Translations under genes and position numbers: made by a program | NCBI GenBank assembly: GCA_963920525.1 | Contig: OY986435.1 | Span: 263,812,962-263,876,961, forward strand | DNA length: 64,000 bases | Source of the DNA: Dichetophora obliterata | Taxonomy: Eukaryota > Arthropoda > Insecta > Diptera > Sciomyzidae | Reading direction: 5' to 3' | Part shown: positions 21,391 through 33,646 of the stretch, in pieces | How the letters are laid out: each line of letters opens with the position of its first letter | Numbering within the stretch: position 1 is the stretch's first letter | Notes under the pieces: generated by a model | Seen by the model: the letters and a program-made list of their open reading frames with translations, nothing else | The model's database searches: none | What the model was told of the DNA's origin: nothing

Positions 21391-23846
21391 GTGTGTTCAA
21401 GTGCCTCTGACGTACGGATATAAAATTGTTATAAAAATCAGACAAATATTGCGTTGCTAAGGCACTCGTCAATTTTAATTTTGTGTTCTGCTAAATTTTA
21501 TGGACTCCTTTATATTTGATAAATATCCTTGGACACCACTTGAGTTACAACTGTATCTGTATTTGGCAGCTTCGTAGCTAAGATTTATTTAATGTTAAAG
21601 CCCTTTAAATTACTCACAAATACACTGTCGGCTCATAAAAGGATTTTTATATATGTTATTCCAGCTAATTTTATAGTCAAATTTTAAAATCATGACACGA
21701 ATCAGTACGTTAGATGATTTAAACTAATCCCTTTCTATTCAATTCTCTCAACTCATTCTTTGATTAGCATTTTAATTAGTTTTCTTTTTGAAGCAGAGCA
21801 AGAAGCACCTTCGATAAACTTTCCACACCGTCAACTTGGACTTTATAATGAGCTGTCAGAAAAGTTGTATAGCATACTTTACACCAGCCAAGCCGCACAT
21901 AGTTTAATATACACACACGCACACGAACATTCCACCTAGGCTTACGCCTATCTTGACAAATTGTGCTGAAGCGGCAGATTATTCTTTTGTCATGTTATCC
22001 TTGCGGCAACGCACGTTCTTGCACCTTGCTAACAAATTGAGGCAGTCGCCTGTTAACCGCTTTATTATAACTTTTTTATTCCGATCTCGATTTTTTACAA
22101 ATCCTTTTTATTTTTATTTTTTGCTCTTTCTTCTTCTGATGCACTCATTTTGATATGCATGCGGAGCGTAAAAAGCAAAAACTGCACGCATGCATTTATT
22201 AGCAACGCTGCGACTGCAGATGCAGCAAGGATATAAAAAACTGCTTATTCAGCGGCATGTTAATTTGTTGGAAAAAGTACAAGAAAGGCATAAACAGCAG
22301 TTCGTATCTGAGCTATAAAATATTCTTTGCATTCATTTGAAAATTTTTTAAATATTTATGGTTTTATTTCTCACAAGCATTTACATATTTTTGCTTGGTT
22401 AAATCATCGAAATGTTCTCGTTTTTGTTGTATGCTAAACACTAAGAGAGAGCACTGGTAATTAAACTTAAGAAATTTATTAACTCGTATATTTTGTTTTC
22501 AACCTTGCACTCGGTTGCGTTATAGGGTTTTTTTAGATTTTTCAAATCTTTGAAGATATGTTAGAAAAAAATTTTAGCAGAGATGGTTTAGCAGATATTC
22601 CGAATTATTTTTATTTTCTAAAAAGACATTGATGGAGTCTGCAATAGACTCGTATGGAGAAACAGCTACAACTTAGTCGTTAACGGAGCCATCGGAACAC
22701 CTGGAAATGTATATTGCTTTGTCTGCGTACAGGGCATAACTGCAAAGATCAGTCAAAATTTATAGGCAACTCGTGACAGAACTTCCGTTTTAAATTATTT
22801 TTGATAGTAGAATTTAGGTTTTTGAGCATTACTGTGTAGTAATTTTTTAATCTTTTTTGGTGAAATTTTTTTAACAGTCTCTTTTGCCATAAACATATCT
22901 AACACTGTATAACTGTGGCAAAAAAGCTTATCCCGAGACCTAATAAATGTCGCACGTTAGGGAAAATTGAGTTAAAACGCGTGCATAGAGGTAGAAAAAT
23001 TATATTTTATAATTGTTTTCTTATTGATCGTTTATTAATAACATCCTTCATGTGACTAACAATTTTTTTTTATTTTGGTTGTGGTTCAAGCCAAATTTTT
23101 GAAATTTTTATAATCAATTCGGTGCACTTTTTCTCTCTACTTTTATTCTTTTTTAAAAAAATTATGGAAATCAGTTAGAAAACAGGGACGATAATGGTAC
23201 CGAACTGTTTCACCTACGCCTATTTATATATGTACAATTCCGCCAATAAAACTTAGTATGTAAAAAAAACTTGAAGCTAGAATTATAGTTTCTTTATACT
23301 ATTTGGCCCCAATGTAAGTTAAAATCGCTTGAGGCAACACGGTATGACGTCATGAAATTGATTTGTATGCATTTTGTGTGTGTATTTGAGTGGTTACGGA
23401 AATCACACGAAATGTCAAGAATGACAGTTACAGGAATGACAAAATCGTCTTTATTTAGAGATCGCAGGCATCAGAGCAAATTAAAACGCTATTTTGCAGG
23501 TTCTTATCATTATTTTGCTAACTACTTTAATATATTAAACTCAATTTAGTTTTAGTCTATCACTAACTGAATATGCATTTGCTTACAGATATGAAAACTT
23601 TTTTAACAAATAAGTTCAATTTTTAACTTGAACTTCGCAATCAAATCCACTGGGGCATTTTTGAACTTGAATATAAGTAGTGTAAAAAGCCACAACGAGA
23701 GGGCGCTTAAACGATACTTGGCTCTAAATTTTGCTCGAGGGACAAAAAGTTTGTAATCAAACAGTCACAGTCAAGGCAAAAGCAAAAAAAGATAGCTGAT
23801 AGACGGCAAAGCTTTTCAGCAGCCGACAGCTTCAGCAGTTTTCGTA
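21391..23846. other. Non-coding stretch
   Basis: No terminal repeats, RNA genes or convincing exons. Some segments (about 21900-22250, 23640-23840) are less AT-rich and could be conserved non-coding DNA or old repeats, but I cannot show either. Confidence 0.5.
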
Positions 23847-24290
23847 GCAACCTGTTTTGCTTTTATGCTTTGTGCTGATACTTTCTAACATTTGCTTGAT
23901 CGCTTTCGTGCCAATTTTTTGTTGCTTTTCGAACGCAAATTGCTTTTTCCCGTTTTTTACAGGGAAATTCTGAGAGTAATAATTGCTTTTGCCCCACGTA
24001 GTTTGTTGGCTATTCGGGCTGAAAGGAGACTTTGATCAACCTCCTAGTGCGGAAAATTAAAAACTTTTGAAATTCTTACATCAGATTCGAAATCAGCGAC
24101 ATCTTTTTACTGCCAGCACATACACAAAGAGAGAGTATAAAACAAAAAACGCATTTTAAGGTCCGCCCTAGTGTCCTATCGAAAAGCGATTTGCGATCGA
24201 AAAGCAAAATAAATTAGCACGTAAGCGATCAAACAAATGTTAGAAAGTATCAGCAAAAAGCATAAAAGCAAAACAGTCTGCTGCGACTGT
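23847..24290. mobile_element. Fold-back element, family B
   Basis: About 100 bp at 23852-23945 (CTGTTTTGCTTTTATGCTTT, GATACTTTCTAACATTTG, TTGATCGCTTTCGTGC, TTTTCGAACGCAAATTGC) is the inverse of 24178-24278. The 230-bp spacer includes, at 23973-24034, a copy of the repeat at 9537-9678. Less perfect pairing extends outward on both sides. No transposase. Confidence 0.75.
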
Positions 24291-24748
24291 TGAAAAACTG
24301 ACGCAGCTTCGATTTGAAAATATTGAACAGTTGCTGCAGAAACAGCAGCAAAGGCATTGAAAAATATCAGAAGTTTTTAAAAGCTGAGAAAAAGCTCACG
24401 GTATACGTAATATGTTGACCTTGTCATCTAGAACTTGTAAAAATAAAAATTGTGGAAACTATTAAATTAATAAAGTTATATTTTGATTGTAGACTGGTTA
24501 CAGGAATTACATATAAGGCTTATTTTGGGCATTTCCACCAGCAAAATTAATTTTTGTATGGCCTACTGCTACGTAGAGCAGCATAAACTTTATTTAAAAA
24601 TAAAATATACCTAAACTGTAAGCTTTCACAAACATGATATTTCAAAACTTATTTCATAAAAATCCCCCCAGTACTTTTGCATTTTACCTGGAACAAAAAA
24701 TATTCCCTTAAATTTTATATAATGGTATAGATTTGAATATATTTTGTG
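24291..24748. other. Non-coding, nothing recognised
   Basis: CAGCAG-rich sequence near 24330, then AT-rich DNA. Confidence 0.5.
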
Positions 24749-26140
24749 CAAGGGCGTCGGAAGCGAATTTCATCTGGGGGGGCAGTACAAATGGTGGTGC
24801 AAAAAAAGTTCAAAATTTCTTCAAAGAAACATGAATGTGAATAAACAACTTTTTTATTTTAGTTTAAAATAAAAAAATATAACAATATACAAAAAATATT
24901 AAAATTTCATTATTTTTAAAAGTTCTTCCAATTTCAATATTAGAGATCATTCTTTAAAGTATCTTTCATATGGTAATATGAAAATATAAGAAATAATGGT
25001 TGCTTTTATAAAGCAAGACTAGGCAAATCTTTACATGGTTCAAATGTAATAAGGTACACAAAAAGTTATATCAATTTAAATTATTCCAAAATGTTTCTTT
25101 CTGTCCTTGCGAGAAACAAACTCTTTCACCACCTCCATTGAATTAAATTCTTCAGTTTAATCTTTGTGAATGTGTATAAGTGCAACATGAGTGAGTCGTT
25201 TCTGTGTCATAGTTGCTCGAAGATACGTTTTAAGTCGTCTTAGTGCACTAAAAGAACGCTCAGATGAAGCTGCTGATGCAGGCACAGTCAAAAGCACAGC
25301 AAAAAGTTTTTCAGCTTCATTTAATAGTTTTTTTACAGTATCCGAATTTTTTGCAAATTGGGATACAATGCCACTACTATTTGAAGGTGTTTGGCCAGGC
25401 AATTGCTTCAGCAATTGAAGTTGCGCGTGGAGGTCGCTCACATCAAAGTCATCTGCATAAAGATCTAGTTTTGTTTTTAGATTTTGTTCAGAAGGCACTT
25501 TTCCGTTAAAGGCTTCGATTACAATATTTTCCAACGATTCCAGAGTGTCAAGATCTGGATCAAGATCGAGGTGAATTTTCATCAGCTAATTCACAGTAGG
25601 GTCTTTCGTATGGTCCAAAACATTGGACCAACATGGCAGATCGTACAACGATAGTCGAAATTTTTGGTTTATTCCTGCCGATTGTACAATATTGTACAAC
25701 TATGTAAATTTACTGTTCAATTGTTAGGGCATCTAAAAGTTGCTTAGCTATTAGCCGGATGTGTCCTGCTTGAGAGCTTGCAATTAATGATGTTGCTTTA
25801 CAAGTTGGATCGTTTGAACGCTCTATCAAATAGTCCCATTAGTTAACCATCTAACCAGAGTTGCAAAATTAACAAGCATTAAGCTACATACTATAGGGTG
25901 CTTTTAAACTGAAGTGATGGGTTTGCAGTAGAAACTCTACATTTTGTTCTATCTTTTTGCAAACACAGAAAAGGAAAATGGTTTTCCGCAAGCATGTTTA
26001 TGAAGAAGAGAGAAATAAGAGGAAAATATTTAATACAAAAATATTATCGTTGTAAAAAACTGATATTTTGAATAACTTATGAAGTTTTCTTTTTAAATTG
26101 TTTATCTAGCTAAAAAAGTGGGGGGCAACTGCCCCCTTTG
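24749..26140 (-). mobile_element. hAT element, one end and a transposase remnant
   Basis: The left end at 24749 reads CAAGGGCGTCGGAAGC followed by GGGGGGGCAGTACAAA (24775 on). Near 26118-26145 a counterpart GGGGGGCAACTGCCCCC-TTTGTAC occurs, but the outer CAAGGGCGTC motif is missing there, so the right end is damaged. The same CAAGGGCGTC terminus occurs at 39173. The interior encodes a hAT C-terminal domain on the minus strand. Confidence 0.65.
25157..25582 (-). pseudogene. hAT transposase C-terminal (dimerisation) fragment
   Basis: 141 open codons. The last ~50 residues are the hAT dimerisation motif: TVPASAASSERSFSALRRLK, then TYLRATMTQKRLTHVALIHI and a terminal HKD. The N-terminal ~90 residues (LDTLESLENIVIEAFN..., HAQLQLLKQLPG) resemble the preceding helical region in ZMYM-type/hAT transposases. 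The DDE catalytic core and zinc finger are absent. Sequence upstream on the minus strand (about 25600-25860) is broken by stops, with possible remnants (ERSNDPTCKATSLIASSQAG). Non-functional as it stands, although the surviving frame is clean. Inside the 24749 element. Confidence 0.85.
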
Positions 26141-27022
26141 TACTTATTTGCAACATTGTACTTATAGGTTTTTAAGTTACGTTATTTTCATGTTTTTGAC
26201 CAGTGTTTTTTTGCATCATGTGTTGTGTAAGCTTACAGCTATTTGTTCTGCACGTGTCCATTCAGTAGTCGTCCTCCGTAGAGTCCACCGATGGTTGACA
26301 TCAAGATTGGGATGGTTTCGCAAAAAAAGTGTTCACACAAAAAGTGCTTAAAAACCTTAAAATAAGTGTTTAATTGTAAAACTAAGTGCACAATATAGAT
26401 AAGTAAAAGTGAGAAAGTTATATGCATAAAAAAAAGGCTCGAGAAAAGTGTTTAGTTTGCTTCATAACTGCCCAACGTTGCAAATAAGCAACATCCTGTA
26501 ACTAACGAACCCGGGCACCAAGGGCTTTAAAATATTTGTCAGTTCATACTTGAGTAATGACTACTGAATATCTGACTTCAAAAAATGTTGAACTTTTTAA
26601 AGTCTAATTAAATTTGGGTTTTAATGGGTTAAAATAAACGATTACATTTATTTAAATAATAAATAAATAATGTAATTGTTTTTTTTTAATTAAAATAACT
26701 TTGTACAATCTTCCAGATAAGAAATTTATTGTGTAACTGACTCTATACAGACTTGTTGTTGTTTTTGCCTTCTTTAAAACTTACTTGATCTAAATAGCTC
26801 ACAATAAAATCATATAAACATACAAAGAATAGATCACAATTATTTTTCATAAACTAGCTTCATTATTCTTAAAAATAACACTGTGCGGCAAGAAAATCTG
26901 TATTTAATAATTTCAACATTTTTTACTTAATTGTAATATGAGAAATTTCGTGTTGACATTCGTTTTGCCACTTTACCGAAGACTTAAGAGTAAAATCTTT
27001 TCGTAAATTACTCAAGATATGT
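26141..27022. other. Non-coding; carries a fold-back fragment
   Basis: At 26755-26815 TTGTTGTTTTTGCCTTCTTT and AACTTACTTGATCTAAATAG match the arm of the fold-back element at 6561-7082. Otherwise nothing recognised. Confidence 0.55.
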
Positions 27023-28044
27023 GTACATTAAGTCGGATCGAAATTTAGATTTCGCCGGACACTGACTCAAAAGTAAAAGTGTCTCTTAAGAACTATTTCG
27101 GCATTTTTTTATTGGAGAAATCCCCATGGAATCCTGAACCCTTTCTTGACCAAAAAATCATGTTGTTTGCATGTACCTTTGTTTTTTCTTCAGAATGCAT
27201 ACTTACATACAAGATAGGAAATATAATTAAGATTTTGATTGTACACAAATGTTGGCTAAAAAAAATTTTAAAATTTAAAATTAATTGCTTTTAAGTGGAT
27301 TATCAAAGGTTTAAAGACAATTTCAAACGATTTTTCATATAATTTATTTGGAAAATTTGATGGTCAGAATAATAGGAATAACTTTGCTGAAGAAACAGAA
27401 GTTAAATTCTCAATGGTTCACGAGTTATCAACAATATAATAAATGTACATCAAGCCGGATCGATTTGTATCGAGAAAAAAAGTCAGCCGGACACCGATTC
27501 AAAAGTTAGAGGGACTTTAAAAACTATTTCGGCATAATTTTTTTTGGGTCGGAGAAATCGCCATGAAGCGGTTTTGGTTCTCCTTTCCAAAAAATCATGT
27601 TTTTTGCATGCAACTTTCTTTTTCTTAGAATTCATACCTCAGATAGGCAAAATAATAAAAATTTTGATTGTAAGCAAATTTGGATATAAAAACTTTGCAA
27701 TTTTTTTTCGTTACATCTTCTTTTGATACCCCAAAAAAATCGATATTTCGTAATTTTTGGAGAGATTTTTTAAAACGCCTATAAAATACGTATTTGTCAT
27801 GGTATTCACATGATTTTTAGCTTATTGGAACAGTATTGAGCTCTTCTTTCCATTGTAATGTTACTCATACGCCATGACTTTAAGCTAGCTTTCCTGTAAG
27901 ACTCACTCAATAATACCAACTGGAAGCGATTTTTTTATATTTATTTGTTGCAAAGCTTTTGGTCAGAATAAAAGGAAGAACTTTGCTGAAAAAACCAAAA
28001 TGAAAATCCTAATAGTTCAAGAGTTATAAGTTATCTAATGATAC
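27023..28044. repeat. Diverged tandem duplication, unit 422 to 600 bp
   Basis: Unit 1 (27023-27444) and unit 2 (27445-28044) share, in order, GTACAT(T/C)AAG(T/C)CGGATCG, CCGGACAC(T/C)GA(C/T)TCAAAAG, AACTATTTCGGCAT, AAAAAATCATGTT, AAGATTTTGATTGTA (with one difference) and TGGTCAGAATAA(T/A)AGGAA. Unit 2 carries about 180 extra bases before its last block. Identity looks near 70-75%. No coding capacity; transposon class unknown. Confidence 0.7.
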
Positions 28045-28159
28045 GTTTGCACCTGATGTTAAAAAAAAATTGTTTAATTAAGTGCTTAAATGCTAAGTCT
28101 TTTATACCAATTTTTGCATAATTTATAAGCATGAATATAAGCATGAGTATTCCGGACAC

Positions 28160-28550
28160 CTGATGTTTCTCTTAAAGCTAGAAAAAACAAGCAGAAACAA
28201 ATTCCAGGCAGATTTTACTTCAGAACATAAGATATTTTGGAATTCTTCGCTACAGAGGAATTTTTTGATTTGAGGGCCTTCCTTGATTTTTTCCAATGAC
28301 ATTTTTGGAGAAAATGTTTTTAAGAAAATAAACACTTCTTCTTTATTCTTTAGAGTTTTGATTAAGTTTTTTTTTAGTTCCAATTTGATGTGCAAAGCTA
28401 GAAAAATTATGTTTTCTATTTTAAGCAGAGCAACATATTTGACGTTATCTGTTCCAACTTTCATGTCCTTTCATTTTCTCCAGTCCTTCTTGACAAAATT
28501 CTTGGCACGAGCTCAACTGTCCCATAGGCAAAGAAAACTACAATATTTTG
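28160..28550 (-). pseudogene. Relic of a widespread, unclassified repetitive ORF
   Basis: On the minus strand the frame reads FLCLWDS-stop-ARA, KKDW and, after another stop, DNVKYVALL, LHIKLELKKNLIKTLKNKEE, FSPKMSLEKIKEGPQIKKFL, EEFQNILCSEVKSAWNLF. From memory, this block order (FLCxWDSRA, KxDW, PPLHIKLGLMKxFVKAL, GPQIRKL) is typical of a multi-copy ORF seen in many arthropod and cnidarian genomes and annotated as uncharacterised. I do not know its enzymatic role. Here only about 125 codons survive, with at least two stops. The clean sub-frame is 28123-28464; its last ~20 codons look unrelated. Confidence refers to the family match. Confidence 0.6.
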
Positions 28551-28815
28551 TGTAACCAACTTGCAGTCCACTCAAAAAGACAATTAAATCGGAACAAATT
28601 TTCCATTCATGATTTTCATACTTAATAGGGCTGCTTACAATTTGGTGCAAATGGTTTTACATCATAGCATTTGCAAAATGGTAGAGTATATTTTTACTCT
28701 GCATAAACAAAATATACAGGGGTCTGCGCTACTGGAATTATGCAACACTAATATTACAATACAAAATTGCAAATTGACAGGTGATAATGAAAAAAAGTAA
28801 AAAATTGAAAATTGA

Positions 28816-30470
28816 AAATACTTCTTCTTCTTTAGTTGGCGCTACAACCGTATGTCGGTCTTGGCCTCATCTAAGAATTTGCGCCAGCCATTTCTGTCTT
28901 TCGCTTGCTGGCGCCAGTTGGAAACTCCAAGCTTCGTCAGGTTGTCCTCTACTTGGTCTTTCCAACGAAGATGCGGTCGTCCTCTTCTGCGTTGACCGCC
29001 GCTGGGTACCGAATCGAATGTTTTCTTCAATGGAGCATCGTCTTTCATTCAACATGACCAATTTCTTTCTGAACATGACCAATCCAGCGAAGCCGCTCGA
29101 TTTTAATGCGCTTGACTATGTCGATCTCAGCGTACAGCTCATACAGTTCATCATTCCACCGTATTCGGTACTCGCCATTGACGCAGATTGGTCCGTAGAT
29201 CTTGCGAAGAATCTTTCTCTCGAATGCTCCTAAAGTCTTTTCATTTAAACTGCTCAGCGTCCAGGTTTGTGATGCATAAAGTAGGACGGGCATGATGAGC
29301 GATTTATAAAGCGTGATTTTCGTTCGTCGAGAGAGGGCTCTGCTTCTCAATTGCCTACTGAGCCCAAAGAAACACCTGTTGGCAAGAGTTATTCTTCGCT
29401 TGATCTCAATGCTGATGTCGTTGGTTGAGTTAATGCTGGATCCCAGATAAACGAAATTCTTCACAACCTCAAATGAGGTATTGTCAACGGCAACGTAGGT
29501 TCCAAGACGCTGGGACTGTTTGTTTGTTATGGCCAATGATATCTATGTCATCAGCATACGCAAGCAGCATAACACTCTTGTAGAATATTGTGCCACTACG
29601 TCTCAGATCAGCAGCTCGGATGATCTTTTCCATCATTAGGTTGAAAAAGTCGCACGATAAGGAATCACCTTGTCTGAAACCTCGTTTGGTAATAAATGGT
29701 GGGGAGAGGTCCTTCCCGATTTTAACTGCGCTACTGGTGTTGCTCAGTGTCATCCTGCAAAGTCGTATTAGTTTTTCAGGAATACCAAATTCAGACATGG
29801 TGGAGTACAGGTGCTTCCTTATTGGGCTGTCGAAGGCGGCTTTGTAGTCGACAAAAAGATGGTGGGTGTCGACTTGTTTTCTTGAGTCTTCTCCAAGATT
29901 TGTCGTAGCGTTAAAATCTGGTCGATGGTGGACTTTCCAGGTCTGAAGCCACACTGATAGGGTCCGATCAGTTCGTTTACAATGGGCTTCAATCTTTCAC
30001 ATAAAACGCTCGACAGGACCTTATATGCGATATTAAGAAGGCTTATCCCACGGTAATTGGCACAGATAGTGGGATAGCCTTTCTTGTGGATTGGGCAGAG
30101 CACACTGAGATTCCAATCGTTCGGAATGCATTCTTCCCACCATATTCTGCATAGAAGCTCGTGAATGCATTTAAGTAGAGCTTCGACTCCGTTCTTAAAC
30201 AGCTCAGCAGGTAAGCCATCAGCTCCCGCGGCTTTGTTATTTTTAAGCCGAGTTATAGCTGTCAGAACTTCATCATAGTCGGGCAGCGGAACCTCAACGC
30301 TGTCATCCAAAATTGGGGTTTCCGGAATATCATCTCTATTGGGGGGATTGTTGTCAGCGTCGCCATTTAGAAGCTTAGAGAAGTGTTCCCTCCATAACGT
30401 CAGTGCACTCTGGACATCTGTCACTAGATTCCCGTTTTCAAATTGGAAATACAGTTGAAAAAAATTTGCT
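28816..30470 (-). pseudogene. 5'-truncated RTE-type LINE, reverse transcriptase
   Basis: Read from 30470 down to 28816. The first frame (30424-29819) has LTLWREHFSKLLNG, LKNNKAAGADGLPAELFK, CPIHKKG, NYRGISLLNIAYKVLSSVL and CGFRPGKSTIDQILTLRQIL. After a frame change near 29865 comes VDYKAAFDS (catalytic Asp), FGIPEKLIRLCRMTL, GFRQGDSLSCDFFNL and LAYADDIDIIG (catalytic DD). After a deletion and frame change near 29540 comes FVYLGSSIN, ALSRRTKITLYKSLIMPVLL, FERKILRKIYGP and WIGHV. A final frame has RRGRPHLRWKDQVEDNL, ending near 28842. The 3' end, GCGCCAACTAAAGAAGAAG, ends in short trinucleotide repeats, as in RTE elements. The endonuclease is missing at the 5' side. Clade assignment is by motif resemblance. 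Dead, but quite recent. Confidence 0.85.
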
Positions 30471-30513
30471 TTTCATCAATCAGCTGTGAATTTCATCAGC
30501 TGTGAATTTCAAC

Positions 30514-31205
30514 CAGTGCTGCGGAGTCGAGAAGTCGGAGATGGATGTAATTTTTGTGCAAATGAGTAGGGAAAAATGGATCGATTCTGACTCCAACAGA
30601 ACAATCCTGAAAAAAAAATAATATTTCGCATAATTTTTGTAAATTTGGTTAAAAACAATATAAAAGCAGTAATTTTTAATTTGGTTCACCCTGTGAAATT
30701 TTACATTTACATTGAAAATTTCACATTGAATTGCATTAACGGTTAAGAAATTGGTAAAAATGTTGATAAAATCAGCAGTTTTTGACTATTTTATAATTAC
30801 ATCCGACGGAAAAAATTATTTGTGTCAGTGTTCAGTTAACAATAAAAAAACAAGTTGTGATGCTAAAATTAGTAGTTTTTCTGAAACAGATAAAAAAGCT
30901 ACATCAAAAGCACCATCAACGATTTCATCCAGAAATATTGGAATTTGTAATTGAAAAGTCAACAATAGCACTCCAAGTAGCTTAGTAGCAAGAAAAAACT
31001 CACTTTCGATTATAAACCAATCTTCACTTGAAAAATCGTTTTGTTTTTATTTGTTTAACTACTTATGTATATTAAAGAGTAATTTTTATAAAATTAATTT
31101 TTAAAAATTAAAATAAAAATGTTTTTTAATATTTTGGCCGGAGTCGGAGTTGGAGTCGAAGTCGAAGTCGGAGTCAACATTTTTTGGTCCAATGCCGCAA
31201 CTCTG
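30514..31205 (+). mobile_element. Non-autonomous hAT (CAGNGNTGCGG ends)
   Basis: The left end CAGTGCTGCGGAGTCG and right end (inverse) CAGAGTTGCGGCATTG are related. Subterminal GAGTCGGAGTCG-type repeats occur at both sides (about 30525-30545 and 31135-31175). The 8-bp flanks are ATTTCAAC (30506-30513) and TTTGCAAC (31206-31213), six of eight matching. The same end family occurs in the hAT at 43448-44506. It encodes a fragment of a BED-type N-terminus. Confidence 0.75.
30751..30954 (+). pseudogene. hAT transposase N-terminal fragment (BED-finger-like)
   Basis: A 67-codon frame inside the hAT element at 30514. IKSAVFDYFIITSDGKNYLC followed by QCSVNNKKTSCDAKI resembles the start of a BED zinc finger (aromatic-rich lead, DGK, then C-x-C). 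A Ser/Thr/Lys-rich linker and SSRN-like text follow. The His pair that completes the finger and all of the catalytic region are missing. Non-functional internal-deletion product. Confidence 0.5.
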
Positions 31206-33574
31206 TTTGCAACTAGTGTATCAAAGTAAACTGAAAAGGAATGTTCACAATTAAAAGGAAATTTTTATAATTGCAGAAATTTGCATTCTTAAATACAAAA
31301 TATTGTGAATTGCCCTTATGTTTTAAGAAATTTTGATAATGTCTAATAATTTTCCTTCATATTGACAGCATGTGCAAATATGCTTCAAGGTAACACAAAC
31401 TTAAATATAGGCCATCTATCAGAAATGCCACCTGTCTTTAGCCACAGATATTTTTGGAACGACCTTTCTAAGTATGATATGATCAAAACTGTTAAAAAAA
31501 GTAAAATGTCGAATTTTAGTACCTTCACTCGAATGCATCTCCTGCCCTTAGTTTTGCACGAATTTTTATTAACTATAGCTTATTTATCTGTATCTCTAAT
31601 AAAAAATTTTTTTTAAGTTCAACAGAAATAACTTCCCTTTTTTGCAGCTTTCGATTTTTTATGAATTTTTGAAGAAATTTTTTACTTGCAGTTTTACGTG
31701 AAAAAATTTTTCAAAATATTTCTTTTAATAGCGCAAAAATTGCCCATCAAAATGAAAAAATTTTTAGACAAACATGTAGGAAATTTTATTAAGCTTAATT
31801 GATAGGTTTGATTTTAAAAATTAGATAAGCAGTATCCAAGATACATTTTAATATATGCAACTATATTTGAAAAAAAATGTTTAAACAAATTTTTTTAAAA
31901 AAAAACGTATCCATACAAATTTTTTTTCGATTTTTGTTTTAAGATACTCAAAATCTATAAGAAAAATATAGTGGGATGCCGTGTACAAAAACAGTGGTCT
32001 ATAGTGTAATCAATGTTCTTGTGTTAGAATATTTGGTATTTACTTTGTTATTACTACGCTCACAGTTCTATCGTCACTCGCGTGGCAAACCGTCGTAATC
32101 CACATTTTTTAAATTTTTCAGGACAACGTTTTTTCTGTTTTGGTTTCTGTTTCGTCTGGGCACTTGAAAACTTTTAAATAAAAATTATTTAATATTTTGG
32201 GTTCCTTATTATAGCGTCTTGAATTGTGTAAAAAAAATGTAGCCAAGTGTTTCCTAGAAACTATAGTAACTAATTAATGAAGTACGTCGGTTTGTGAAAG
32301 CTTTATTTTTTCCTTTTTAATATTTTTCATAGAACGTAACCCACAATTTGTATAAGAAAAATTCATTACAGCAACAATATTTTTTTTATTCAAAATTGCA
32401 TTTAATATAAACGTGTATTAAGTATTATTCAAAAAACAAACGCAAAAACTCACATTGCAAAAAATTTAAATTAAACTACATTATTAAGGTAAAATAAAGA
32501 AAATAATAAAAAATCTTTGTATTTTTTTGTTATTAAAACATAAAAGTACTTCCGATTCAACATAAAAAATTAAATAATTAAATATTCAGTATGTGTGTTA
32601 GTTCTAAAATGGTATAAATAACTTTTGAAAACGCGAAAATTTTAAAGTAATCAAAATTAATCAATTGAATATTATAATGTAAAAAAGCAATTTTTCAGCA
32701 TTTAAACCTTTTAAACTACATCGCTGTATAATTGTCCTGCAGCATTAAAAAGTTGTCACTTGCAACACTAGAAGGAGGCGCTGAAAGATATTTGATCATG
32801 AGAGTAAAAATGTTGCAGTTGGGAACAGAAAGATCCACATGTAATTTTTTTCATGTCTTTTTTGTTTCTTTTAACTAACATGCACAATATCGTAATTGTA
32901 TTGGCGAAAAAGTTGGTATTTTTAACCTAAACCCATGCTGATTCTTTTTTCCAACAAAACCAGTGCCGATTCTTGAATTTCAACCGATGCCAATATAAAA
33001 CAGACTCCGCTTTTATATATATAATTATGAACCGATGCCGAAGCCAGGCGATGCGGATGCCGATTAATCGATCAAGCGCTAGTTACAATATATCAATGTC
33101 ACAAGCTTTTTGAACCCTAAAAGCATATATTTTAAAAATTTGTGGGTTACTGCTTTTTGCAAAACTTTTTATTAAAATATATTGTTGGTTACGACCTTTA
33201 GGCATTTGCATTTTGTACTTTCCTATGACAATGACCATATCACTTTGAGGAATGATGAGGACTACATAAAAAGTGTTAAAGTGATATTAACTCCATTTTT
33301 TTTAAATAGATCAAAGAACCAAGACATGTGCCTTATACAAACAAGTTTTGGTCTTTGACCTGAAAGAAAAGTGATAGATTTATTAAGAGAAATTGATTGG
33401 AACCATACGTGAATTATTGATAAGGTGAAACAACCGTGAAAGGTAATTTGAATTGCTTTTAACCAAGACTAGTGTTATGCCTTAACCTTGGCAACCATTC
33501 CCATTTAGTTGTGGATTTTTAGTTTTCCATAATTCATAAATGTAGGAAAGGACAAAGAAAGTGAAAGGGACCAA
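31206..33574. other. AT-rich non-coding stretch
   Basis: Long poly(A)/(T) tracts and no supported gene, terminal repeats or RNA gene. Slightly more complex sequence at 32960-33070 contains CCGATGCCGA-type near-repeats. Confidence 0.55.
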
Positions 33575-33646
33575 GCCCGAACCCGGATTCGAACCAGGGA
33601 CCTCTGGGTTGATAGTCTAGAGCACTCTCCACTAGACTACAAAGGC
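33575..33646 (-). tRNA. tRNA-like sequence: pseudo-tRNA or SINE head
   Basis: On the minus strand, 72 nt from GCCTTTG to TTCGGGC. There is an A-box match TAGTCTAGTGG, a T-arm CCTGG-TTCGAAT-CCGGG containing the B-box GGTTCGAATCC, and an anticodon-arm-like TCTAG...CCAGA whose loop has nine rather than seven bases. The acceptor stem pairs only at the first four positions. The layout resembles tRNA-Glu/Asp but is too degenerate for a working tRNA, and no anticodon is assigned. A tRNA-derived SINE head is the likelier reading. Pol III promoter boxes look intact. Confidence 0.55.
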
